64,000 nt of DNA from Siphonodentalium dalli. Its lineage: Eukaryota; Mollusca; Scaphopoda; Gadilida; Siphonodentaliidae. Shown here piece after piece: positions 53,401 through 63,383 of the stretch; the first letter of the stretch is position 1, and every line of letters starts with the position of its first letter. The notes below the pieces were generated by a model. It was not told where the DNA came from and did not search any database. It saw only the letters and a program-made list of their open reading frames with translations. The translations under genes and the position numbers were made by a program. The stretch lies in the NCBI GenBank assembly GCA_032622095.1, contig CP136063.1, positions 268,331,426 through 268,395,425 of the forward strand, read 5' to 3'.

Positions 53401-56074
53401 GACAAAAAAATAATCTTATGGTTTTATCGCTTGTTTTGTTTTATATATTCATGAATCTGCGAGAAATTTACTTCTTCTGTGAACAACTTTTTTGAGTCAG
53501 GGTTTGGGGTGGGTGGGGAAGATGTCCAGGTCAGGATATCTTCCCCCACCCAGCACCTACATGACAAAAAAATAATCTTATGGTTTTATCGCTTGTTTTT
53601 GCTTTATATAGTCATGAAACAGCGAGAAATTAACTTCTTCTGAGAACAAGTTTTTTGACTCAGGGTTTGGGGTGGGTGGGAGATGTCCAGGTCAGGATAT
53701 CTCCACCCCCCCTCACAGCACCTACATGGCAAAAAAATAATCTTATGGTTTTATCGCTTGTTTTGCTTTATATAGTCATGAAACAGCGAGAAATTTACTT
53801 CTTCTGAGAACAAGTGTTTTGAGTCAGGGTTTGGGGTGGGGAAGATGACCAAGTCAGTATATCTACCCCCACCCAGCACCTACATGACAAAAAAATAAAC
53901 TTATGGTTTTAACGCTTGTTTTGCTTTATATAGTCATGAAACAGCGAGAAAAATTAACTTCTTCTGAGAACAAGTTTTTTGACTCAGGGTTTGTGGTGGG
54001 GGAGAAGTTGTCCAGGTCAGGATATCTTTCCCCACCCGGCACCTACATGACAAAAAAATAATCTTATGGTTTTATCGCTTGTTTTGCTTTATATAGTCAT
54101 GAAACAGCGAGAAATTAACTTCTTCTGTGAAAAAGTTTTTTGAGTCAGGGTTGGGGTGGGGGAGATGTCCAGGTCAGGATATCTCCCCCACCCAGCACCT
54201 ACATGACAAAAACATAATCTTATGGTTTTATCGCTTGTTTTGCTTTATATAGTCAAGAAACAGCGAGAAATTTACTTCTTCTGAGAACAAGTTTTTTGAG
54301 TCAGCGTTGGGGTGGGAGGAAGTCAAGGTCAGGATATGTCTCCACACCCACCCCCTCCACCCAGCTCCTACATGACAAAAAAATAATCTTATGGTTTTAT
54401 CGCTTGTTTTGCTTTATATAGTCATGAAACAGCGAGAAATTAACTTCTTCTGAGAACAAGTTTTTTGGGCCAGGGTTTGGGGTGGGGGGGGGGTTGATGT
54501 CCAGGTCAGGATATCTCCCCCACCAAGCACCTACATGACAAAAAATAATCTTTTGGTGTTATCGCTTGTTTTGCTTTATATAGTCATGAAACAGCGAGAA
54601 ATTTACTTCTTCTGAGAACAAGTTTTTTGAGTCAGGGTTTGGGGTGGGGAGAAGATGTCCAGGTCAGGATATCTTTCCCCACCCAGCACCTACATGGCAA
54701 CAAAATAATCTTATGGTTTTATCGCTTGTTTTGCTTTATATAGTCATGAAACAGCGAGAAATTAACTTCTTCTGAGAAATTTTTTTTTGAGTCAGGGTTT
54801 GGGATGGGGGAGATGTCCAGGTCAGGATATCTCCCCACCCAGCACCTACATGACAAAAAAATAATCTTATGGTTTTATCGCTTGTTTTGCTTTATATAGT
54901 AAAGAAACAGCGAGAAATTTTCTTCTTCTGAGAACAAGTTTTTTGGGTCAGCGTTGGGGTGGGGGGGGAGTCAAGGTTAGGATATGTCCCCCCACCCAGC
55001 ACCTACATGACAAAAAAATAATCTTATGGTTTTATCGCTTGTTTTGATTTATATAGTCTTCAAACAGCGAGAAATTAACTTCTTCTGATAACAAGTATTT
55101 TGAGTCAGGGTTTGGGGTGGGGGGGGGGAGATGTCCAGGTCAGGATATCTCCCCCCCCCACCCAGCACCTACATGACAAAAAATAATCTTTTGGTTTTAT
55201 TGCTTGTTTTTGCTTTATATAGTCATGAAACAGCGAGAAATCAACTTCTTCAGAGAACAAGTTTTTTGAGTCAGGGTTTGGGGTGGGGGGGGGGGAGATG
55301 TCCAGGTCAGGATATTTCCCCCCACCCACCCAGCACCTACATGACAAACAAAATAATCTTATGGTTTTATCGCTTGTTTTGCTTTATATATTCATGAATC
55401 TGCGAGAAATTTACTTCTTCTGAGAACAACTTTTTTGAGTCAGGGTTTGGGGTGGGGGGGAATGTCCATGTCAGGATATCTTCCCCACCCAGTACCTACA
55501 GGACAAAAAAATAATCTTATGGTTGTATTGCTTGTTTTGCTTTATATAGTCATGAAACAGCAAGAAATTAATTTCTTCTGAGAACAATTTTTTTTTGTCA
55601 GGGTTTTGGGTGGGGGGGGGGGTAGATGTCCAGGTCAGGGTATTTCACCCCTCCCCCACCCAGCACCTACATGACAACAAAATAATCTTATGGTTTTATC
55701 GCTTGTTTTGCTTTATGTATTCATGAATCTGCGAGAAATTAACTTCTTCTGAGAACAAGTTTTTTGACTCAGGGTTTGGGGTGGGGGAGATGTCCAGGTC
55801 AGGATATCTTCCCCCACACAGCACCTACATGACAAAAAAACAATTTTATGGTTTTATCGGTTGTTTTGCTTTATATAGTCATGAAACAGCGAGAAATTAA
55901 CTTCTTCTGAGAACAAGTTTTTTGACGCAGGGTATGGGGTGGGGGAGATGTCAAGTTAAGGATTTCTCCCCCGCCCCACCCAGCACCTACATGGCAAAAA
56001 AATAATCTTATGGTTTTATCGCTTGTTTTGCTTTATATAGTCATGAAACAGCGAGAAATTAACTTCTTTTGAGT
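50482..56074. repeat. Right end of the satellite with diverged edge monomers
   Basis: This begins as a further copy of domain C, already missing part of its first monomers, and from about 53800 decays into diverged monomers (for example GATGACCAAGTCAGTATATC near 53846 and GGGTATTTCACCCCTCC near 55638). The last recognisable satellite bases, AACTTCTTTTGAG, end near 56074. The array therefore stops in the AT-rich body, not at the palindrome where it began. Confidence 0.75.
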
Positions 56075-56247
56075 CGATTAATCGGCGGTATTTATTTCGG
56101 ACGTCGGAACATGCCGGTATTATTGAACACGGCGTTTCTTTTAAACAGTTTAATCTACAACCAAAGGGTTAACAAACTTTGATTGCGTATCAAAGATATT
56201 CTGATATGTTGCAAACACTCGGCAGTTCATTTGATGATGCGACATTG

Positions 56248-56280
<33 letters not shown>

Positions 56281-56432
56281 CTACAAATCGGTGGCACTGG
56301 CGCACTGCAGCTTTGAACTTATGGCGAAGTCGTTGTATATAAATTTATACTTGACAAGTGGCGCTTTGAAATGTGCCGACTTTCACCGTGTTCAATGAAT
56401 TGAATGCACTCGCCCTTGATTATGATGTAAAT
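56075..56432. other. Non-coding DNA right of the satellite, with a (TA)n microsatellite
   Basis: The sequence is unique-looking after the satellite end. A TA dinucleotide run covers about 56253-56279. Short open frames crossing the TA run have no protein-like features. Confidence 0.6.
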
Positions 56433-56827
56433 GTACCCAGCTGGACAAAACAAGTGTCCACTTAACTGCGGTGCGGTTACTAGTAGCGTTGCCACCGCGG
56501 CCGAAATGCAAAGCTATACACCACGGCTCCACCGGCTAACTACAGTTGGGCCGCGCTGTAATTGCCATTCGGCATGGTTTAGATGCCACGGTGTAATTTC
56601 ATCAAACTGAAAAAAGACAATACAAACCAGAAATCTAACCACGGTGTACATGCCATTCGACCGTGGGGGTAGTTACATTTCGGCCGCAGTGAACTTGCCG
56701 TTTGGCCGCAGTGTATTTGCCGTTCTGCGCGGAGCTCAGCTGCAGTTACAAAGTCAGGTCTGACACCACGGTCGAACGGCAAATACACCGCGGTGCCAAT
56801 GGACACGTGTTTTGTCCATCAGGGTAC
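56433..56827. mobile_element. 395-bp MITE-like element with terminal inverted repeats
   Basis: The two ends are inverted copies. The left end (GTACCC, then TGGACAAAACAAGTGTCCA) matches the reverse complement of the right end (GTACCC, then TGGACAAAACACGTGTCCA) over about 29 bp with about five differences, and weaker matching continues inward. The interior is more GC-rich than its surroundings and built of degenerate 22-24-bp units of the type CCGCAGTGTATTTGCCGTT, in both orientations. There is no coding capacity. I did not find a convincing target-site duplication, so the superfamily is open. It is probably a non-autonomous DNA transposon. Confidence 0.7.
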
Positions 56828-57787
56828 TCAGTCCGAATTAGCGCTTGCAAATGACTATTTCCTTCGCTTCAGGGGTAAAAGATATTTGATTCGAGTTGTG
56901 GAACACACCCATCAAAGCTAGGAGTGATCATATCACTGTTTAAAATTTATTATTTTACTTTAGGTGGCCCAGTAAACTGTCGACGAAAAGAACTTTTCTG
57001 ACCAGATAGCGGATGAAGATCGTTAAGTCTAAAATACAGTGGATTTCTTCGTGTCAGATATTTTATAACTGGCAAAATTTCGTTGAAAAATAACAGGTTT
57101 TGGTTACTTATATAATATGCATGTAGTTGACTGTGGTTAGCATTATTTTTGGGCGATTCTGATAAATGAAGCGGCATTTCAAAAAATTTTGTTGTTAGAA
57201 TCTGATATGGGGACCGTCGAATCAGATTGAGTACCTTTAAATTTCAAATCATGGCTTATACCGGTCTTGGATACCCCCACTTGCAACATACCTGGTAATC
57301 GCAGTTATTTACTGTGTTTTTTTGCAATTTAGGTAGACAATCCTCCCAAAACATGTTTTTTTGCATATCATGGTACGTATCATATCGTTGGTCAAATGAA
57401 TGACAAATTGTAATGTTGCAGCTCTAGTTATGATTGAATTGTGGACTGGTCGTCTGAACATTAACTTAGACTTAGTCACTTACCGGTACGGCGGTAGCAT
57501 TTATTTTCCTTCCAAGTTCCAGAAGAAATTAATTTTGTTCTGGTTCAGTTAGTGCAGTACGCAAGTAGTCTTATCACTTTGATAATACTCATAGATGTGT
57601 ATTTCGGCTGTAACACTCAGTGTCACTAACAGTTCAGTCAAGACTCAAGCTGCGGTCTTGTTTTAATTCAGACAGAAAACCACAGTAATTTCAATTTGAA
57701 ATTTTTAGTAAAATTACCATACATTCAATGTACATTCAGTGATTCAGCAAATTACAATGTCAACAATGCCAATATTCAATGGAATGA
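56828..57787. other. Non-coding DNA upstream of the decayed transposon gene
   Basis: No gene is supported. A 75-codon minus-strand frame at 56950-57177 and an AG acceptor-like site near 56964 are the only gene-like signs, and neither is backed by a domain. The right end may belong to the mobile element whose gene begins after the in-frame TGA at 57785-57787. Confidence 0.4.
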
Positions 57788-59156
57788 TCATTCAACAAAC
57801 AGCCAGACAGTGAATTTTTCAACCCCATCGTAAGAAATAACATAGATTTCTTCAAGGCTATCCCTGTTAAAGCACCATCAAAACTGAAATCACTTAAAGA
57901 AGATTGTAGTCTTTTTTCACGGCTGTTTATTTCATGTCAAGCTAGGCAGTGTGACTTGTCTGAATTTTTCGAACATGAGAACCAGGTCTTCCCACCATCA
58001 CTTAGCGACTCTGGCAAGCTTCACATGGTTCAGAAGTCAGAACTCGTGCCACTACTGGATGCCCATGCTACAAGTCATGAGACGATGCCATCCTGTGATG
58101 GCTTAATCATGGACGGATCTGCCCTAGTCAACACCACCAAGCCTAACAAGCCAGTGCCAGTCGGGGAATATGCTACAGTCTCCATAATACCACAAGTAGA
58201 ACGAATGCTTCGAAGTGTTAAGCGAGTGGATGTCATCTTTGATACATACAGGGATGACAGTTTGAAATTGGAAGCGAGGAAGGACAGAGGAGTAGGGATA
58301 CGGCGACGGGTAACATATGTTACTGAAACCCCAAAAAACTGGCAAGGTTTTCTCAGGAATGCAGATAACAAGACGGAACTATTTTCATTTCCAGCGAATA
58401 GAATTGGTAGATTATCGTCAGAGAACCTTGTCATGGCAACTGACGGGGAGACTGTCATCTCAAACAAGGATGTCAACATTGAGAGTATATCGCCAAGCTC
58501 CAATGAAGAAGCAGATACGAGGATATTCCTTCGTGCGTACCATGCTGTAGATAATGGGATGAAAAGGATTGCCATCAAAGCCAATGACACAGATGTAATA
58601 GCGACTGCAATAACAACGTTCTCGAAATTGAGCAAAAGAGGCTTGGAAGAATTGTGGGTATCATATGGGAGAGGAAAAGACATGCAGTGGATACCAATAC
58701 AAGGAATAGTTTCAAGTCTCGAGCAGCTGCGTGCTGATGCGATGATATTTTTTCATGCGTTTACTGGATGCGACACCGTTTCTGGATGCAAGGGCAAAGG
58801 GAAGAAGACGGCGAGGAGTACATGGGACATCTGCCCTGAAGTTTCGGAAGTTTTCAAGGATCTCAGCCATAATCTAGCAGAAATATCATCACCACATCTC
58901 CAAAAACTCGAATAGTTTTTCAACCTAATGTAAGATCGTTCCAAATGAATGGGGTGGATGAAATTCGGAGACGTATGGGATGTGTTGTGGACAACTCTCG
59001 AGCCTGTTGCCAAAAGCTGCACAATGCTGACCAAATGTAACTGCAAAAAAAGGTTGTGAAAAACGATGCAGTTGCAAAAGGGCTGGCCTGTCATGCTCTC
59101 CGTTGTGCAAATGTAATGACCTTCGCTCAAAGTCTGAACTCAATCGATCAGAATAG
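57788..59156 (+). pseudogene. Decayed transposon-type gene with FEN1/XPG-like acidic motifs and a Cys-rich tail
   Basis: Seen: the frame is open from after the TGA at 57785 to TAG 58913 (375 codons) and has no ATG near its start, so 5' sequence is lost or lies in another exon. The first part resembles a linker (PDSEFFNPIVRNNIDFF, then SRLFISCQARQCDLSEFF). Numbering from 57788, the motifs are DGSALVN (D109), IFDTYRDDSLK (D152), NEEADTRI (E240, E241, D243), NDTDVIA (D267, D269) and TGCDTVSGCKGKGKKTA (D329). Order and spacing parallel the catalytic acids and the GCD plus helix-turn region of FEN1/XPG nucleases. After the TAG the same frame has stops at 58931 and 58946, then continues as GWMKFGDVWDVLWTTLEPV and KCNCKK to a stop at 59057. 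A one-base shift in an A7 tract (59045-59051) restores a tail with C-x-C and C-x3-C spacings, ending at TAG 59154-59156. A gap between the two parts suggests an internal deletion. Recalled, not checked: similar proteins are multicopy in invertebrate and fish genomes. The nuclease role is inference; this copy is dead. Confidence 0.7.
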
Positions 59157-60231
59157 AAATGGAAGTATTGTATTTGATTTATAACATTTACATATAATGT
59201 TATATTAAAATACTAAAGGTCGAAAAACAGTTATGATAGTCTTTTCCATTTATATTTTGGGTTTCTCTTTAGTTTTAAAATCTAAAAATACATAGCAAAA
59301 TGAGCATAAAGCACCAAAATAACACGAAAACATATGTTACCATTGGTTGACGTTTAATGTGGGATAATCATGCTATGTTAATTTGATTATTACTTCTTGT
59401 AGGCTAACAATAGCATAAATACTTCTGATAAACACATATTATATCAAGAAATATATTTTTGCAAAGTTGATATACAATGTATGCATAAAGTAAAATATCT
59501 GAAAATAATGAAAAAAAAAGTATTTTGGCGGCCATTATGTCAACAAACTTGGAAATTTGTAGCTATTTTATATTTATAATTCAGTAAAATGCTTCAGTTA
59601 TCAATTGTGACACATTATATATGTATAATTGGTGGTGTTTGACCATTTAAAATCCCCAAATTGATGCGTAAAAGGGGAAATCCTGAATTATGACGGCGAC
59701 TTTTGGCGGCCATCTTGAAAAATGGAGGCCATTTTGGATTTTTGCGTGGCCCCCGGTTTTTATGTGATCAGTGATGAGTACTGATCATTCGAGCCAACTT
59801 TCATGCTTGTATCACCATTTGCAGAATTCTAGCCTTTTTTGACTGTTATCCGCCCAACTATATATTCACATGTTTCCTTTTCTAATAGTACCGATACGGG
59901 CATTTCCCATGACAAAATCGATTAGGCTAGTTGTCTGCTCTTCATATCAATACGAGCGTTTTTTCGGAATATGTGCAGCTGCAACGATGTGACGTATCAT
60001 ATCGATTTCATAAGACCATGTCAATTTCACTCTAACATATTAACCCTGCGAGCACGGATGGAGCACTTTGTTTTTTCCGGTGGTATATTCCGAAATCAGC
60101 CCAAATGATCACGAATATAGCATCATATTTCTCCCCAGATATACCGTTATAAAGATACTAAAATTTGCCATTGTTTGGTATAAAACAAAAAATCGGAATA
60201 AGGCTCTTGGGTTTGGAGAAAAATGATCCAT
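59157..60231. other. AT-rich DNA, possibly the 3' part of the mobile element
   Basis: No gene is supported. TTGGCGGCCAT occurs at 59525 and 59703, the second followed by an inverted ATGGAGGCCAT, giving a small hairpin near 59703-59740. Such GGCGGCCAT stretches sit just downstream of the decayed gene and may be its element's 3' non-coding part, which I cannot confirm. Confidence 0.4.
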
Positions 60232-60352
60232 CATGACCTGGGATGTGGGCATGGAAAAATCTCACCCGAGGGGCCAGATATTTGGGCCGAGTGTCCGAAC
60301 CAAATATCTGGCCCCGAGGGTGAGATTTTTCCATCCCACACCTCAGATCATG
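60232..60352. repeat. Compact inverted repeat, ~53-bp arms, 14-bp loop
   Basis: The left arm, 60232-60285, contains TGGAAAAATCTCACCC and GGGGCCAGATATTTGG. The right arm, 60300-60352, is its near-exact reverse complement. The only differences are a few bases near the outer end and a base or two around the GAGGGG join. The loop is 14 bases. Short frames on both strands here are artefacts of the palindrome. It is probably a foldback or MITE remnant. Confidence 0.85.
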
Positions 60353-61429
60353 CTGGATAATATTAATCTCTTCCACGCACACTTTCAGATAATTGAAAAC
60401 CTGTATGCTCTCCGTGACTGATTGTATTAACTCTTATATAAATATATTTACGTATACAAAATGGATATTGTTCACCATTTCAAGAATTCATATCTCGTGA
60501 GGAACCTGGCACCAGTCATAGACTGGTACACTTGGTGGCGAAAACACAATTCAGAGGGCTAATTCCCCTATAAATTACCGACCCCGAACAGAAAGAGTTA
60601 TTGTCAATTGTCAGAAGTCTGTGCTTACCGTCTTTTCCACTAGACCTTTGATACCTCTAAGCTGCTAATGACGACCACATTTGCATTATTTTGCATACAA
60701 TGTTGTCGTGTTTGCCATTCATTTTATTTGTCTAGTTGAATAGGTATAGCATTAGCGACGCGGTTCGAGGGTCACATTAAACTAGACCTGGAAAAGTAAT
60801 GTGCAACAACTCATTTCGGTTGAAATTCTTTTCAGCGAGTAGCGCAAACTTTGCGCACGCTGGAGCATTTCAACCTATCTCACTGCTATGACTGGATATA
60901 TGTTCCACCTGGTAACCACTTTAGTCAAAAATTAGACATTCCAAAGTTTGATCTGAACAGCTATTTTGTGCTCCAAATATTGGTTGGTAATATTATCGTA
61001 TCGTGATGTGTCATACTTTATATTCCAGTATTATATTCATATTTATTAGATGATTCTACCCTTATTCCATTCAATAAACCCATTCTATAAATTGTGATAT
61101 TAAACGTTCGTTTAATAACAGGAAATAGTGCCAGGTGACCCTTGACTTCAGGTTTGTGGTCTGCTAACATTCCATAAGATACGTCTCAAAATACTATAGC
61201 TTCCAATATTTTTCCAACAAACTATTATGAATGAAGAGTTTGAAAAATTATTTCATTAAAAATACGCCAATATATGCGCCAAAGAGACTTTATTTATCTA
61301 GGACGCGGCAAACAACGAATAGTTACGTGAAACGTCATCGCATGTCTTATAGAAGCCGATGCTAGTTTCGCGTCCCATTTGTTGATTTAAGTATGTTTTG
61401 TCGATGTTTTGGATCATGTAATAAATAGA
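60353..61429. other. Non-coding DNA with one small imperfect hairpin
   Basis: No gene is supported. At 60818-60875 an imperfect inverted repeat starts with GGTTGAAAT, ends with ATTTCAACC and has GCGCAAACTTTGCGC (60842-60856) near its centre. The rest is unremarkable AT-rich sequence. Confidence 0.55.
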
Positions 61430-61567
61430 ATCTACGACTCGTCCCCAGTTTATAGCGAAAATTACAAAACTCGTCCAGTAAATTAGGTCTGGACCTCGCC
61501 AAAGGCTCGGCCCAGACCTAATTTACTGGACTTGTTTTGTAAATCCCGCTATAAACTTGTTGTAGAT
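61430..61567. repeat. Inverted repeat, ~60-bp arms, 19-bp loop
   Basis: The left arm 61430-61492 (ATCTACGACTCGTCC to AATTAGGTCTGG) is inverted at 61512-61567 (CCAGACCTAATTTACTGGAC to TTGTAGAT), with small indels in the outer half and perfect pairing near the loop. The architecture is like the repeat at 60232, but the sequence is unrelated. It is probably a non-autonomous foldback element. Confidence 0.85.
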
Positions 61568-62248
61568 CCTCTATATATAACGTTACGAAATCTGATCGAC
61601 TGTGTTAGTGTCTGGTACTATTTCAGTATGCGACACGCCGGGATGGACAAGTTAAAGTCCATTTAACTTATAAAGTTCCTGATTAGATGGATGGACCATC
61701 GCAACATTGCCCAATGCCCACACTAAATGGATGATTTGGACATACGAGTAACGGTAACTGTCCTTGGCTGTTAGGTGACATACATGTACAACAAATAATA
61801 GTTAACAGCCACATGATCTGCTTGTATCGTGAAATATCGAAATGCGTTGTAGGTAAATGTGACCACAAGTCATCCCCGCAGTCAATGCGGTTGGAATCGT
61901 GCATGTGACATTGTTAAGCATTATTTCGAATATTGCGTTTATGAATCGATTTATCACGCGTTTAAGTAGTTAATAAAGTCCGCAGTATGAGCACCCGCTG
62001 AGAGGAAAGCCCTGCTGTTGAACTATGATAATGATTATTTTCCATTGTTTTTTTTATCATGGGTCTTCCCTATAAAATGAACTCAACAGTTCCACACATT
62101 TCACAACAGCCAGAATATTTGTATCGTTTCATTGTAAGTCATTTGGAACTCCAACGAAGGTATGTAATATGATCGTACGTGACACGTAATGGAGCAACCA
62201 CCAAGTTGATCATTAAGTTCAATGTTACAATAATTATAGGATGTTTCG
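61568..62248. other. Non-coding DNA between inverted repeats
   Basis: No gene, RNA gene or repeat was recognised. A 73-codon minus-strand frame at 61683-61904 has no supporting feature. Confidence 0.5.
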
Positions 62249-62792
62249 TACAGGGTACTTCATGTGCTACACCACTCGGAGAAATGTATATGTCGTCACA
62301 CAAATACCATGCTAGAACTTGGATTTATATATTCGTAATCGTATATAGTCACCAATAGCCGGGTTACCACCGTAGTAACGGACATTGCCCATATAGTGAA
62401 CTATTCAAACCCAGCATTAAAATCATGGTTATGATCAGTCCAAATATATCAGTAAAGTTCGAACATAAGATAATAATAGCTGAGAACCTGGTGTGAATTG
62501 AACTGTGGTGGGGCCACAAGCATATCTACCCCTGCACGTCAGAACAAAATTATGCCATGAAATGGCATAATTAGCTTGAGGATGGAAGTGAACCATCATC
62601 CCACAGCGAAATCAAACCGGCCTGTTGGGTTTGAATAGTTCACTAGATGGGCAATGTCAGGTACTACGGTAGTAACCCGGCTATTGGTGACTATATACGA
62701 TTACGAATATATCAATTCAAGTTATAACATGGTATTTTAGTGTGATGACGCAGACATTTATCCGAGTGGTGTAGCACATGTAGTACCCTGTA
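62249..62792. mobile_element. 544-bp foldback element with ~166-bp inverted arms
   Basis: The left arm is about 62249-62414 and the right arm about 62624-62792. They are inverted copies that agree at most positions by eye, with termini TACAGGGTAC and GTACCCTGTA. The longest shared stretch includes CGTAATCGTATATAGTCACC and AATAGCCGGGTTAC. The 209-bp centre has no coding potential and contains a small hairpin (ATTATGCCATGAAATGGCATAAT near 62550). Long arms and a non-coding centre fit a foldback or MITE element. An AT-rich microsatellite-like tract adjoins the right end, which hides any target-site duplication. Confidence 0.85.
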
Positions 62793-62873
62793 TGCATATA
62801 TACATATATATATCACAGCAGAAGTTTCCTTAGAATTAATGGATGGAAATGGAATGCCTCTAATATTTGTATT

Positions 62874-63280
62874 ATTTGAGTCGGACATAGATTACCTTAG
62901 CTGCAGGCAATCAATGCAATATATGTAAACTATGTAGAACAAGAAATTATTGAATGAAGTGTAGTGAATATGATGCGTCACTTTAATATTTGAGTCGGAC
63001 ATAGCTTACCTTACCTGAAGGCAATCAATGCAATAAGTGATGTAGAAACAGAAATTATTGAATGAAGAGTAATGAATAGGAAGCGTCATTTTAATGCAAT
63101 ATCGATTGGGTGGAAGAGAAATGTCACTTTAATAGTTAACTATGATATACATATAGAATTATAGATTATCCCCATTGAAGACGATCAATGCAATGAACAG
63201 TGTAGAAATGGAGAAAATGTCGCCTGAATGAATCAATGTGTGAACATAAAGTCTCACTTTAATGAAATATTGAGATGATG
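62874..63280. repeat. Short degenerate tandem repeat, ~114-bp unit
   Basis: ATTTGAGTCGGACATAG begins units at 62874 and 62988, 114 bp apart, and both continue through GGCAATCAATGCAAT and GAAATTATTGAATGAAG to a CACTTTAAT-like end. Diverged pieces of the same unit (GACGATCAATGCAATGAAC, then CACTTTAATG) follow to about 63280. Confidence 0.75.
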
Positions 63281-63383
63281 GAATCAACGATGAATTTGCA
63301 ATTTCTTTAATGATGAAATTGGTTTACATATACATGTATATGCAGCTGAAAATGTGAATTGACTGAAATGTAATTATGAAAGT

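Larger units (their letters stand above)
3446..56074. repeat. Giant tandem satellite array, ~160-bp monomer
   Basis: Seen: one sequence repeats head to tail in constant orientation over 52.6 kb. Adjacent copies in the best-conserved parts are exactly 160 bp apart (7441 to 7601). Others vary by a few bases through homopolymer length (T4/T5, A6-A8, G and C runs). Monomer order: ACCCAGCACCTACATGAC; an A tract; AATCTTATGGTTTTATCGC; TTTATATAGTCATGAAAC; GAGAAATTAACTTCTTC; a T6 tract; CTCAGGGTTTGGGG; then a G-rich arm, AGGTCA and a C-rich arm. The G and C arms form an imperfect palindrome. GATATC occurs in most copies. No gene, transposon or unique spacer interrupts the array. Known: satellites of 150-180 bp are common at centromeres and heterochromatin and evolve by unequal exchange and gene conversion. 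The family is not recognised; the bivalve BIV160 satellite also has a monomer near 160 bp and is worth comparing, but I cannot confirm any match. Confidence 0.98.

Noticed and set aside
3446-56074. Dozens of 60-97-codon frames across the array, mostly on the minus strand, with recurring text such as NPESKNLFSEEVNFS
   Set aside because: They are translations of the satellite. The ~160-bp unit is not a multiple of three, frames break every one or two monomers, and homopolymer length changes shift them freely. There is no sign of coding constraint.
3446-56074. CRISPR array
   Set aside because: The whole monomer repeats; there are no short repeats separated by unique spacers, and the context is eukaryotic.
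3446-56074. CENP-B box
   Set aside because: No match to the NTTCGNNNNANNCGGGN pattern was seen in the monomers I read.
56950-57177. 75-codon minus-strand frame
   Set aside because: It looks protein-like in parts, but I recognise no domain, and neither a promoter nor splice support was found.
58075-58683. 202-codon minus-strand frame
   Set aside because: It lies antisense to the transposon-type gene, whose plus-strand frame has a coherent set of conserved motifs.
60158-60421. Frames of 62-74 codons on both strands
   Set aside because: Both cross the 60232-60352 hairpin and carry the same palindromic peptide, an artefact of the inverted repeat.
60750-60780. Pol III B-box-like GGTTCGAGG
   Set aside because: There is no A box at tRNA or SINE spacing and no cloverleaf could be drawn.
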